Source: an uncultured Collinsella sp. (GTDB lineage: Bacteria; Actinomycetota; Coriobacteriia; Coriobacteriales; Coriobacteriaceae). Taken from it: DNA of 7,262 bases. The position numbers and the translations under genes are program-made. Within the stretch, counting starts at the first letter, position 1, and the number at the start of each line of letters is the position of its first letter. Shown in pieces: positions 1 through 5,589 of this stretch. The notes below the pieces were generated by a model that had not been told where the DNA came from, made no database searches, and worked only from the letters and a program-made list of their open reading frames with translations. The stretch spans positions 1 through 7,262 of the forward strand of contig USKV01000068.1 of assembly GCA_900555355.1 (NCBI GenBank), read 5' to 3'.

Positions 1-414
1 GGTATGCGTGCCCTCGTAAACCTTCTCGTACACGTAGTTCGAGATAAACAGGTCAACGCGCTGGTCGCGCTCCTCAAAGCCACGCAGAATCGACAGCATG
101 GTCGAAAGGGCAGCGCCGTCAAGCCAGTCGTCCGAATCAACAACCTTGTAGTAGGTGCCCTGCGCCTCGCGCAGGCCCGAAAGAACGGCGATGCCGTGGC
201 CGCCATTCTCCTGGTGCACCGCGCGGATGATTCCAGGATAACGGGCCTCCCACTCATCGGCCTTGGCGGCCGTCTCGTCCTTGGAGCCGTCGTCCACCAC
301 GATAATCTCGATATCGGTGGCGTAATTGCTCCCCTCCAAGATGGAGGTGATGCAATGGTCCATGTCCTTGGCGGCGTTATACGAGGGAATACCGAATGTT
401 ATGACTTTATGCAT
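1..414 (-). CDS. Glycosyltransferase family 2, N-terminal part (runs off left edge)
   Basis: The visible 138 residues are the N-terminal half of a GT-A fold, family 2 glycosyltransferase. The protein opens MHKVITFGIPSYNAAK, the usual first beta strand and loop for the nucleotide-sugar donor. It carries VVDDGSKDET at residues 39-48 (the NDP-binding Asp pair) and DSDDW at 93-97, the DXD-type metal and donor site. I see no signal peptide or membrane segment in this part; the C-terminal half lies outside the window. The ATG start is inside the end of the upstream glf gene (8-bp overlap). No good Shine-Dalgarno sequence precedes it, so translation is probably coupled to glf. Next to a UDP-galactopyranose mutase, a role in cell-surface polysaccharide assembly, possibly adding galactofuranose, is a reasonable inference. 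The actual donor and acceptor cannot be read from the sequence. Confidence 0.9.
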   Translation of the reverse strand, partial: MHKVITFGIPSYNAAKDMDHCITSILEGSNYATDIEIIVVDDGSKDETAAKADEWEARYPGIIRAVHQENGGHGIAVLSGLREAQGTYYKVVDSDDWLDGAALSTMLSILRGFEERDQRVDLFISNYVYEKVYEGTHT

Positions 415-1609
415 GGCAGGCGATAATCTCATCCGAAAGATCGAGGGCGGAATTGGTCACGGCGTCCATATCGTAGTAACGATACTCGGCCAGACGACCC
501 ACCGGGTGGAAGTTCGTCAGGTTCTGGACGCGCTCAAGATAGCGCTCATAGAGCTCACGGTTCTCGGGCTCAAGAATGGCGTAGTACGGCGTCTCGCCCG
601 AGTCGGGCGTATAGGCCTTGGAGTACTCCTTCATGATGGTGGTCTTGCCGGGCAAAACCTGACCGGTCATGTTCTTGAACTCGGTGATGCGCGTGTAGTC
701 CTCGCTCGTGGTGTAGTTGACGGTGCCCACAGGCTGGAACTGATCCATATCGAGCGTCTCGAACTTCATATCGAGCGTGCGGTACGGCAACGCGCCCAAG
801 TCGAGGTTGAACAGCTCATCGAGCGGACCGGTGTAGACGATCTCGCCACCATAGACCTTGCCGTCAATCTTGACGGTAGTCTCGTCGATCTCAAAGAGGT
901 CACGGGCGTCTACGTCACAGAATACGTCGATCAGATCGTGATCGAGCATATGCTCGAACAGCGCGGTATAGCCGTCCTGCGGCATGCCCTGGAAAGGAGC
1001 CTGCGGGAAGTAGCGATCGTCATCGCCCACAAAGACGGGGACGCGGCCGGTGATCGAAGGGTCGATCTGATCGGGCGTCTGGCCCCACTGCTTCATGGTG
1101 TAATGCAAAAAGACGTTCTCGTAGACGTAATCGGCGACCTCGGCAAGATCCGGGTCGTTCTTCTTGCGCAGCTCCATGATGGGGACCTTGACGTCCTTGC
1201 CAAAGGTCTCCACGAGCTTCTGGTACAGCTCCTCGCCGCGCTCGTCACCAAAGGCGAGCTTGAGACTCGCATGGTTGAAGGGCACGGGCATAAGGGTACC
1301 GTTGATGTTGGCGAGCACCTTGTGCTGGTAGTCCGTCCACTTGGTAAAGCGCGACAGGAAATTGTGGACGCGCTCGTTAAAGGTATGGTAGATGTGCGGA
1401 CCATACTCGTGGACCAGGATTCCCGCCTCGTCAGTGCAGTCGAAGGCATTGCCCGCAATGTGGCTACGGCGCTCCAAAACGGCAACACGATAGCCGATGG
1501 TCTCGGCAAGACGGCGGGCGCAAACGGCACCGGCATATCCAGCACCGACGACAATCATGTCGTACGCGCCGGCGTTAAAGCCTTCAGGCAGGCCTGAGGT
1601 AATCTGCAT
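407..1609 (-). CDS. glf: UDP-galactopyranose mutase
   Basis: This FAD-dependent cytoplasmic enzyme interconverts UDP-galactopyranose and UDP-galactofuranose, the precursor of galactofuranose in surface glycans. The 400-residue length is normal for bacterial Glf. The dinucleotide-binding motif VGAGYAG is at residues 21-27, preceded by an extension of about 17 residues, and ERRSHIAGNAFD (46-57) follows. The substrate-binding region has KQWG (173-176) with Trp175, and Arg189 fourteen residues later in GRVPV. This matches the spacing of the mobile-loop Trp/Arg pair of characterised mutases (W160/R174 in the Klebsiella enzyme, numbering from memory). DDDRYF (196-201), VYTGPLDELF (258-267) and GRLAEYRYYDMD (371-382) are further family signatures. 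The ATG at 1609 is chosen because AAGGAG lies 5 nt upstream (1615-1620). It is the first gene of a minus-strand unit, translationally overlapped with the glycosyltransferase gene. No key residue appears to be missing. Confidence 0.96.
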   Translation of the reverse strand: MQITSGLPEGFNAGAYDMIVVGAGYAGAVCARRLAETIGYRVAVLERRSHIAGNAFDCTDEAGILVHEYGPHIYHTFNERVHNFLSRFTKWTDYQHKVLANINGTLMPVPFNHASLKLAFGDERGEELYQKLVETFGKDVKVPIMELRKKNDPDLAEVADYVYENVFLHYTMKQWGQTPDQIDPSITGRVPVFVGDDDRYFPQAPFQGMPQDGYTALFEHMLDHDLIDVFCDVDARDLFEIDETTVKIDGKVYGGEIVYTGPLDELFNLDLGALPYRTLDMKFETLDMDQFQPVGTVNYTTSEDYTRITEFKNMTGQVLPGKTTIMKEYSKAYTPDSGETPYYAILEPENRELYERYLERVQNLTNFHPVGRLAEYRYYDMDAVTNSALDLSDEIIACHA

Positions 1610-1623
1610 CGATACTCCTTGTC

Positions 1624-1653
1624 AAAAGCCACACGCTTTTTAACTGGGCTTTT
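1624..1653 (-). promoter_or_regulatory. Alternative hairpins in the glf leader
   Basis: On the minus strand, three short segments lie just upstream of the glf Shine-Dalgarno sequence: AAAAGCC (1653-1647), AAAAGC (1640-1635) and GGCTTTT (1630-1624). The last can pair with the first (7 bp, 16-nt loop) or with the second (6 bp, 5-nt loop), so the two stems exclude each other. Their 3' edge is 3 nt from AAGGAG (1615-1620). They could influence translation or elongation, but the stems are AT-rich and weak and no ligand is suggested. The inverted repeat is seen directly; any function is inferred. Confidence 0.25.
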
Positions 1654-1688
1654 TCTCGAACATACGTCGAGACATATTTATCAGAGCG

Positions 1689-1694
1689 ATTATA
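1689..1694 (-). promoter_or_regulatory. glf: Candidate -10 element for glf
   Basis: The minus strand reads TATAAT here, about 80 nt upstream of the glf start, which would give a leader of roughly 70 nt. No convincing TTGACA-like -35 is present at 16-18 bp spacing (the 17-bp position, 1712-1717, reads CTCATT). The call rests on the perfect hexamer and its position in the only gap available for a glf promoter. Confidence 0.4.
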
Positions 1695-1708
1695 GCGCTA
1701 ATGCGTCC

Positions 1709-1714
1709 TATAAT
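1709..1714 (+). promoter_or_regulatory. pta: Candidate -10 element for pta
   Basis: A perfect TATAAT lies 127 bp upstream of the pta ATG, in the divergent glf/pta gap. The -35 position (about 1686-1691, GCGATT) is not consensus. It overlaps the opposing TATAAT on the minus strand, so the two promoters would compete for the same DNA. A transcript starting near 1721 would pass through the hairpin at 1767-1789 before reaching pta. A second, weaker -10-like hexamer, CATAAT (1754-1759), also lies upstream of that hairpin. Confidence 0.35.
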
Positions 1715-1739
1715 GAGCTTGCCACACAAGGAAAGCTCA
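1714..1739. repeat. 7-bp dyad, TGAGCTT / AAGCTCA
   Basis: TGAGCTT (1714-1720) and AAGCTCA (1733-1739) form a perfect inverted repeat with a 12-nt spacer. The left arm begins at the last base of the candidate pta -10 hexamer, so it would cover the transcription start. It could be an operator for a dimeric regulator or a weak RNA hairpin. No known consensus is recognised. Confidence 0.3.
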
Positions 1740-1766
1740 AGCACCGCGGCGTACATAATTGAAAGG

Positions 1767-1789
1767 TAAACCCGCTAGCAGCGGGTTTA
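1767..1789 (+). terminator. Terminator-like hairpin in the pta leader
   Basis: TAAACCCGCT (1767-1776) and AGCGGGTTTA (1780-1789) form a perfect 10-bp stem with a 3-nt loop, followed on the plus strand by the short T-rich stretch TTTATTC. No plus-strand gene precedes it, so it does not obviously close any coding gene. It sits 52 nt before the pta start codon and downstream of the candidate promoter elements. That placement suggests an attenuator, a processing or stability stem in the pta leader, or the end of a short non-coding RNA. The minus-strand side has no U tract. Confidence 0.5.
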
Positions 1790-1841
1790 TTCGTGAACGG
1801 CCGGGCGCCTGGAGCTTAGCAAAACGCTTGTAAGGAGTAAC

Positions 1842-2822
1842 ATGAGCGATTTCCTAAACCGTATGAAGTCTGCCGCCAAGGCCGACCTTAAGACCATCGT
1901 CCTGCCCGAGGGCGAGGATCCGCGCACTATCGTCGCGGCCACCAAAATCATCGAGGAGGGCCTGGCAAAGATCGTCATCCTGGGCAACCCCGACGAGATC
2001 GACGTTCCCGGCGCTACCGTCATCGACCCGCGCAATGCCGAGAAGCACGAGGAGTACGCGCAGAAGTTTGCCGAGCTCCGCGCCAAGAAGGGCGTTACCA
2101 TCGAGCAGGCTCGCGCCCAGGTGATGGACGCCACCTACTTTGGCACCATGATGGTCAAGATGGGCGATGCCGACGGCCTGGTCTCCGGCGCCTGCCACTC
2201 CACCGCCGACACCCTGCGCCCCGCGCTTCAGATCCTCAAGACCGCCCCGGGCACCAAGCTGGTCTCGGCCTTCTTCGTGATGTGCACCGACACCCCGCAG
2301 TTCGGCACCGACGGCACGCTGATCTTCGCCGACTGCGGCCTCAACATTAATCCGTCTTCTGACGAGCTCTCCGAGATCGCCATCGCCTCCGCTCACTCCT
2401 GGTCCACCTTCATGGGCAACGTTGAGCCGCACGTGGCCATGCTCTCCTACTCCACCATGGGCTCCGCTGGCGGCGAGGTCGCCAAGAAGGTCCAGGAGGC
2501 TGTGAAGTTCTGCAAGGAGAAGGCTCCCGAGCTCGCCATCGACGGCGACCTGCAGCTCGATGCCGCTATTGTCCCCACCGTCGCCCAGCTCAAGGCTCCC
2601 GGCTCCTCCGTTGCCGGCAAGGCCAACGTGCTCGTGTTCCCCGACCTCGAGGCCGGCAACATCGGCTACAAGCTGGTCCAGCGCTTCGCCGGCGCCGACG
2701 CCTACGGCCCCATCCTGCAGGGCATCGCCAAGCCGGTCAACGATCTGTCGCGCGGCTGCTCTGCTGACGACATCGTGGGTGTCGTGGCCATCACCGCCGT
2801 CCAGGCTCAGATGGCTGAGTAG
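1842..2822 (+). CDS. pta: Phosphate acetyltransferase (phosphotransacetylase)
   Basis: Pta converts acetyl-CoA and phosphate to acetyl phosphate and CoA in the cytoplasm, the first step of acetate formation. At 326 residues it is the short, single-domain form (PTA_PTB domain only), without the N-terminal regulatory domains of the long enterobacterial Pta. Family signatures visible are DGLVSGACHSTADTLRP (111-127), LSYSTMGSAGG (201-211), VLVFPDLEAGNIGYK (263-277) and NDLSRGCSADD (300-310). Aligning by eye to the Methanosarcina thermophila enzyme, Ser303, Arg304 and Asp310 match the catalytic Ser309/Arg310/Asp316. Arg80, Arg126 and Arg281 match the functional arginines 87, 133 and 287 (numbers from memory). 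The start is fixed by AAGGAG at 1832-1837, 4 nt before ATG. It stands alone on the plus strand, convergent with the acetate kinase genes, which is not the common pta-ackA operon order. Confidence 0.97.
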   Translation: MSDFLNRMKSAAKADLKTIVLPEGEDPRTIVAATKIIEEGLAKIVILGNPDEIDVPGATVIDPRNAEKHEEYAQKFAELRAKKGVTIEQARAQVMDATYFGTMMVKMGDADGLVSGACHSTADTLRPALQILKTAPGTKLVSAFFVMCTDTPQFGTDGTLIFADCGLNINPSSDELSEIAIASAHSWSTFMGNVEPHVAMLSYSTMGSAGGEVAKKVQEAVKFCKEKAPELAIDGDLQLDAAIVPTVAQLKAPGSSVAGKANVLVFPDLEAGNIGYKLVQRFAGADAYGPILQGIAKPVNDLSRGCSADDIVGVVAITAVQAQMAE

Positions 2823-2862
2823 CGGACATATCCCCTCGGGACAGGAATTTCCACCTGCTAGC

Positions 2863-2899
2863 AAAAAGGCCTCCGGAGCTGTTGCTTTGGAGGCCTTTC
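2863..2899. terminator. Bidirectional terminator between pta and ackA
   Basis: AAAGGCCTCC (2865-2874) and GGAGGCCTTT (2889-2898) form a perfect 10-bp stem with a 14-nt loop. The minus-strand exit is followed by a clean run of five T residues (complement of AAAAA at 2863-2867). The plus-strand exit reads TTTCGTTTA. It lies between two convergent stop codons (2822 and 2921) and probably serves both genes. Confidence 0.85.
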
Positions 2900-2920
2900 G
2901 TTTACTTGCAAATGCGCGCG

Positions 2921-4099
2921 TTAGTTGTTCTTGGTCAGGCGCTCGACGTCGTGGGCGATCATGTATTCCTCGTCGGTGGGGATGACCATGACCGTGACGG
3001 AAGAGCCGGCGGCGCTGATGACCTGCGGACCGTTGCCCACGGCCTCGCGGTTCTTGTTGTTGTCGATGCGCACGCCCAGCCACTCAAAGCAGTCGCAGAA
3101 GGCCTTGCGAATCGACCAGTCGTTCTCGCCGATGCCGGCGGTAAAGGTGATGGTATCCACGCCCGCCATGGAGGCGATCATGGAACCGGCCTGCTGCATG
3201 GCCTTGTAGGCGAACATATCGAAGGCGAGCAGGCAGCGCTCGTCGCCCTCGGAGGCGCGCGTGCGGATGTCGCGGGCGTCGTTGGAGATACCCGAGATGG
3301 CAAGCAGACCAGACTGCTTGTTCATCATGTCATCGACTTCCTGATAACTGTAGCCGCCCTCGCGCTGAAGATAGCACACGGTGGCCGGGTCAATGGAACC
3401 ACAACGGGTGCCCATCATCAGGCCGTCAAGCGGCGTGAGGCCCATCGTGGTGTCGCGGCACACGCCGTCCTCGATAGCAGCAAGCGAAGCACCGTTACCC
3501 AAATGGCACGAAAGCAGACGGTGGCAGCGCGTACCCAGGATCTCCTTGGCCATCATCCACTCGTAACGGTGGCTCGTACCGTGCGCGCCGTACTTGCGCA
3601 CGTGGTACTTGTCGCACACGTCCTTGGGCAGCGCGTAGGTGTAGGCGACCTCGGGCATGGTCATGTGGAACGAGGTGTCGAAGACGGCCACGTTGGGCAG
3701 CTCCGGATACTTCTCGCGGCAGTATTCGATTGCCGCGGCCTCGCCGTAATTGTGCAGCGGGGCGAGCGGGGCCACCTCAAGGATCTTAGCCATGACCTCA
3801 TCGTCGACGACCGCGGAATCATCGAAGTGCCAGCCACCCTGAACGATACGGTGGCCGATGCCATCGATCGTAAAGTCGGTCTTCTCGAGCTCCTCGAGCA
3901 CACGCGCGATAGCCGAACGATGATCCGGGAAGGGGACCTCCTCGGTCTGCCTGGCGCCACCGTTCTCGGAGTGGCCAAAGATGCCCATGTCCGAACCGAT
4001 ACGTTCGCAGTTGCCCTTGGCGAAAACCTCGCGAGTATCGGTATCCAAAAGCTGATATTTGAGGCTTGAGCTGCCGGCGTTAACAACAAGTACGTTCAT
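2921..4099 (-). CDS. ackA: Acetate kinase, canonical copy
   Basis: Acetate kinase makes acetate and ATP from acetyl phosphate and ADP, reversibly, as a cytoplasmic dimer of the ASKHA fold. The length (392 residues) is normal. Compared by eye with the M. thermophila enzyme, the key residues are present. They are Asn7 in NAGSSSLK, Arg84 in GHRIVQGG, His116 in PLAPLHN, Asp141 in FDTSFH, His173 and His177 in GAHGTSHRY, His199 and Asn202 in HLGNGAS, Arg232 in GTRCGSIDP, and the Glu pair in IPTDEE (374-379). GIGEN (322-326) is the adenosine-binding loop. The ATG at 4099 has AAGGAG 4 nt upstream (4104-4109). It is a tandem paralogue of the gene at 4264-5442, with a terminator and probably its own promoter between them. 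It converges on pta. This copy looks fully competent and is the best candidate for the main acetate kinase. Confidence 0.96.
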   Translation of the reverse strand: MNVLVVNAGSSSLKYQLLDTDTREVFAKGNCERIGSDMGIFGHSENGGARQTEEVPFPDHRSAIARVLEELEKTDFTIDGIGHRIVQGGWHFDDSAVVDDEVMAKILEVAPLAPLHNYGEAAAIEYCREKYPELPNVAVFDTSFHMTMPEVAYTYALPKDVCDKYHVRKYGAHGTSHRYEWMMAKEILGTRCHRLLSCHLGNGASLAAIEDGVCRDTTMGLTPLDGLMMGTRCGSIDPATVCYLQREGGYSYQEVDDMMNKQSGLLAISGISNDARDIRTRASEGDERCLLAFDMFAYKAMQQAGSMIASMAGVDTITFTAGIGENDWSIRKAFCDCFEWLGVRIDNNKNREAVGNGPQVISAAGSSVTVMVIPTDEEYMIAHDVERLTKNN

Positions 4100-4164
4100 G
4101 AGACTCCTTTGCAGTGCAATACGGTCGACGCAGACCCCTTAAGGCGGCCGCATGTTAATAAGAA

Positions 4165-4193
4165 GTTATCACACCTTGATAAATAGCTATCAG
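4165..4193 (-). promoter_or_regulatory. ackA: Candidate promoter of the first ackA with overlapping TGATAA half-sites
   Basis: On the minus strand, CTGATA (4193-4188) and GATAAC (4170-4165) are spaced by 17 bp, and the second is preceded by TGT, giving an extended -10 form. Each matches 4 of 6 consensus bases. Overlapping these are TTATCA (4166-4171), TGATAA (4177-4182) and TATCA (4188-4192) on the plus strand, alternating in orientation with centres about 11 bp apart. TTATCA-N5-TGATAA is a perfect inverted repeat, and TGATA-N6-TATCA (4177-4192) is another. They could be operator half-sites, but no specific regulator is recognised. Confidence 0.4.
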
Positions 4194-4213
4194 GCATATC
4201 GCTCAACGAGCAC

Positions 4214-4259
4214 AAAAGAGGGGCCGAACGGCGCTCGGTCGTCCAGCCCCTCCCCTCTT
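4214..4259 (-). terminator. Terminator after the second (distal) ackA
   Basis: Just downstream of the TAA at 4264-4266, the minus strand forms a GAGGGGC/GCCCCTC stem (4252-4246 with 4224-4218), ending in TTTT (complement of 4214-4217). A second register, AAGAGGGG/CCCCTCTT (4259-4252 with 4223-4216), is also possible. An inner CCGA/TCGG pairing can form in the loop. It separates the two kinase genes transcriptionally. Confidence 0.8.
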
Positions 4260-4263
4260 GCAA

Positions 4264-5442
4264 TTACTTACCGCTGACGATGCGCTCGACGTCGGAGGCG
4301 ATCATGAACTCCTCATCCGTGGGGATGACGAAGATCTTGACCTTGGAATCCTTGGCGGACAGGCACCAAGCGCCGTCGCCGCGCAGGGCGTTGCGGGCAT
4401 GGTCCATCTTGACGCCCATAAAGGCCAGACGGTCGGCCACGCCAGCGCGAACGGCCGGAGCGTGCTCGCCGATGCCGGCGGTAAAGACCAGGGTGTCCAT
4501 GCCGCACATGGAGGTGGCCATCTCGGCGGCCTTGGCGGCAATCTTGTAGACGAACATGTCGAAGGCGAGCTGAGCCTCGGGGTCGCCAGCGGCGGCGAGC
4601 TCCTCGACGTTGCGGCAGTCATTGGTCTTGCCGCCGGTCACAGCCAAAAGGCCGGACTTCTTGTTCATCATCTCGTCGACCTCGTCGAAGGTGTAGCCGC
4701 CTTCGCGCTGCAGGTAGCACACGGTAGCAGGGTCGATGGAGCCGCAGCGGGTGCCCATCATGACACCGTCGAGCGGCGTCAAGCCCATGGTGGTGTCCAT
4801 GCACTTGCCGTCCTCGATGGCGCACAGGGAAGCGCCGGAACCGATGTGGCACACGACGACCTTGCGAGCCTCGCCGTTGGTCATCTCGGCAACCTTCTTG
4901 GAGATGTAGCGGTAGCTGGTGCCGTGGGCGCCGTACTTACGGATGTGCAGCTTGTCGCAGACGTCCTTGGGCAGGGCGTAGGTCTTGGCGACCTCGGGCA
5001 TATTGAAGTGGAAAGCAGTGTCGTAGACCGTGACGTTGGGCAGGTCGGGATACTGCTCCAGGCAGTACTCGATAACGTTGGCCTCGGGGTTGTTGTGCAG
5101 CGGCGCCAGCGGGGCGACCTCGCGGATCTTGGCGAGAACGTCCTCGTCGACGAGGGAGGAGTCGCCAAAGTACCAACCGCCCTGAACGATGCGATGGCCA
5201 ATACCCTCGATCTTGACGCCGTTGGCCTCGAGGTCCTTCAGGACGACCTCGATGGCGACCTTGTGGTCGGGGAACTCGATGTTCTCGGTCACCTTCTTGG
5301 AACCGTTGGCAGCGTGGGTGAAAGTACCGCCGGTAAAGCAGACGCGCTCGCAGGAGCCCTTTGCGGACACCTTGCGGGACTTGGTATCGATGACCTGATA
5401 CTTAAGGGTCGAAGATCCTGCGTTGACGACCAGAACGTTCAT
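4264..5442 (-). CDS. ackA: Acetate kinase paralogue with altered active-site motifs
   Basis: This second 392-residue acetate kinase family protein matches the neighbouring copy at 84 of 110 positions in three conserved blocks (1-30, 81-120, 141-180). Retained are Asn7, Arg84, His116, Asp141, His173, His199, Arg232 in GTRCGSIDP, GIGEH (323-327) and IPTDEE (373-378). Two conserved positions differ. The HLGNG phosphate loop reads HIGSG, giving Ser202 where acetate kinases normally have Asn (N211 in M. thermophila). HGTSH reads HGTSY, giving Tyr177 for the second His (H184). The frame is intact and otherwise well conserved, so it is not a decaying pseudogene. It may be an acetate kinase with changed kinetics or nucleotide use, a kinase for another short-chain acid, or a regulatory copy; the sequence does not decide. 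ATG at 5442 has GGGAG 4 nt upstream. It has its own terminator (4214-4259). Confidence 0.92.
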   Translation of the reverse strand: MNVLVVNAGSSTLKYQVIDTKSRKVSAKGSCERVCFTGGTFTHAANGSKKVTENIEFPDHKVAIEVVLKDLEANGVKIEGIGHRIVQGGWYFGDSSLVDEDVLAKIREVAPLAPLHNNPEANVIEYCLEQYPDLPNVTVYDTAFHFNMPEVAKTYALPKDVCDKLHIRKYGAHGTSYRYISKKVAEMTNGEARKVVVCHIGSGASLCAIEDGKCMDTTMGLTPLDGVMMGTRCGSIDPATVCYLQREGGYTFDEVDEMMNKKSGLLAVTGGKTNDCRNVEELAAAGDPEAQLAFDMFVYKIAAKAAEMATSMCGMDTLVFTAGIGEHAPAVRAGVADRLAFMGVKMDHARNALRGDGAWCLSAKDSKVKIFVIPTDEEFMIASDVERIVSGK

Positions 5443-5459
5443 GTGTCTCCCTACTAACA

Positions 5460-5476
5460 GGCGGTGTGGCGCCGCC
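5460..5476 (-). other. Small GC-rich hairpin in the distal ackA leader
   Basis: GGCGG (5460-5464) and CCGCC (5472-5476) form a 5-bp GC-only stem with a 7-nt loop, 17 nt upstream of the ATG and close to the GGGAG ribosome binding site. It could modulate ribosome access. It is short and could be chance in GC-rich DNA. Confidence 0.25.
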
Positions 5477-5495
5477 AGGTTACATACGCTTCAAT

Positions 5496-5529
5496 AATAA
5501 ACCCAAACGCCCTCGCGCTCGGGTTTATT
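5496..5529 (-). terminator. Hairpin between the HIT gene and the distal ackA
   Basis: AATAAACCC (5496-5504) and GGGTTTATT (5521-5529) form a perfect 9-bp stem around a 16-nt loop. On the minus strand the exit side reads GGGTTTATTATT, a short interrupted T tract. The simplest role is terminator for the xseA-xseB-HIT unit. It lies 53 nt before the distal ackA start codon. If the ackA promoter is upstream of it (for example near the TTATATA at about 5536-5542), it would instead be a leader attenuator. Confidence 0.6.
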
Positions 5530-5560
5530 GCGTTGATATATAAGTTATCGATGCCTGAGC

Positions 5561-5580
5561 TTCCGTTTCATTGCACGGAA
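5561..5580 (-). other. Weak hairpin after the HIT stop codon
   Basis: TTCCGT (5561-5566) and ACGGAA (5575-5580) form a 6-bp stem with an 8-nt loop, starting 9 nt past the HIT stop codon on the minus strand. No T run follows, so it is more likely a 3'-end stabilising stem than a terminator, or chance. Confidence 0.25.
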
Positions 5581-5589
5581 AAGGCGCCC

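Noticed and set aside
1656..1672. Possible SOS (LexA) box, CGAAC-N4-GTTCG type, in the glf leader
   Set aside because: Only one half-site (CGAAC on plus) matches; the other half reads GTCGA, with too many mismatches. The TCTCGA/TCGAGA dyad is noted without a regulator.
1610..1841. tRNA or other structured RNA gene in the glf/pta gap
   Set aside because: I found no cloverleaf, T-loop GTTCNANNC or CCA-type pattern. Only isolated hairpins are present, recorded separately.
3579..3590. Ala172 in GAHGTS of both acetate kinases, where Methanosarcina has Phe179 in the acetate pocket
   Set aside because: E. coli acetate kinase, as I recall it, also has GAHGTSH, so Ala here is a common natural variant and not evidence for a larger substrate.
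326..5457. Long plus-strand open frames opposite glf and both acetate kinase genes, and a long minus-strand frame opposite pta
   Set aside because: They mirror strong, motif-rich genes almost end to end, lack recognisable domains and are rich in Leu, Val, Gly and Arg. This is the expected artefact of GC-rich codon bias on the opposite strand.
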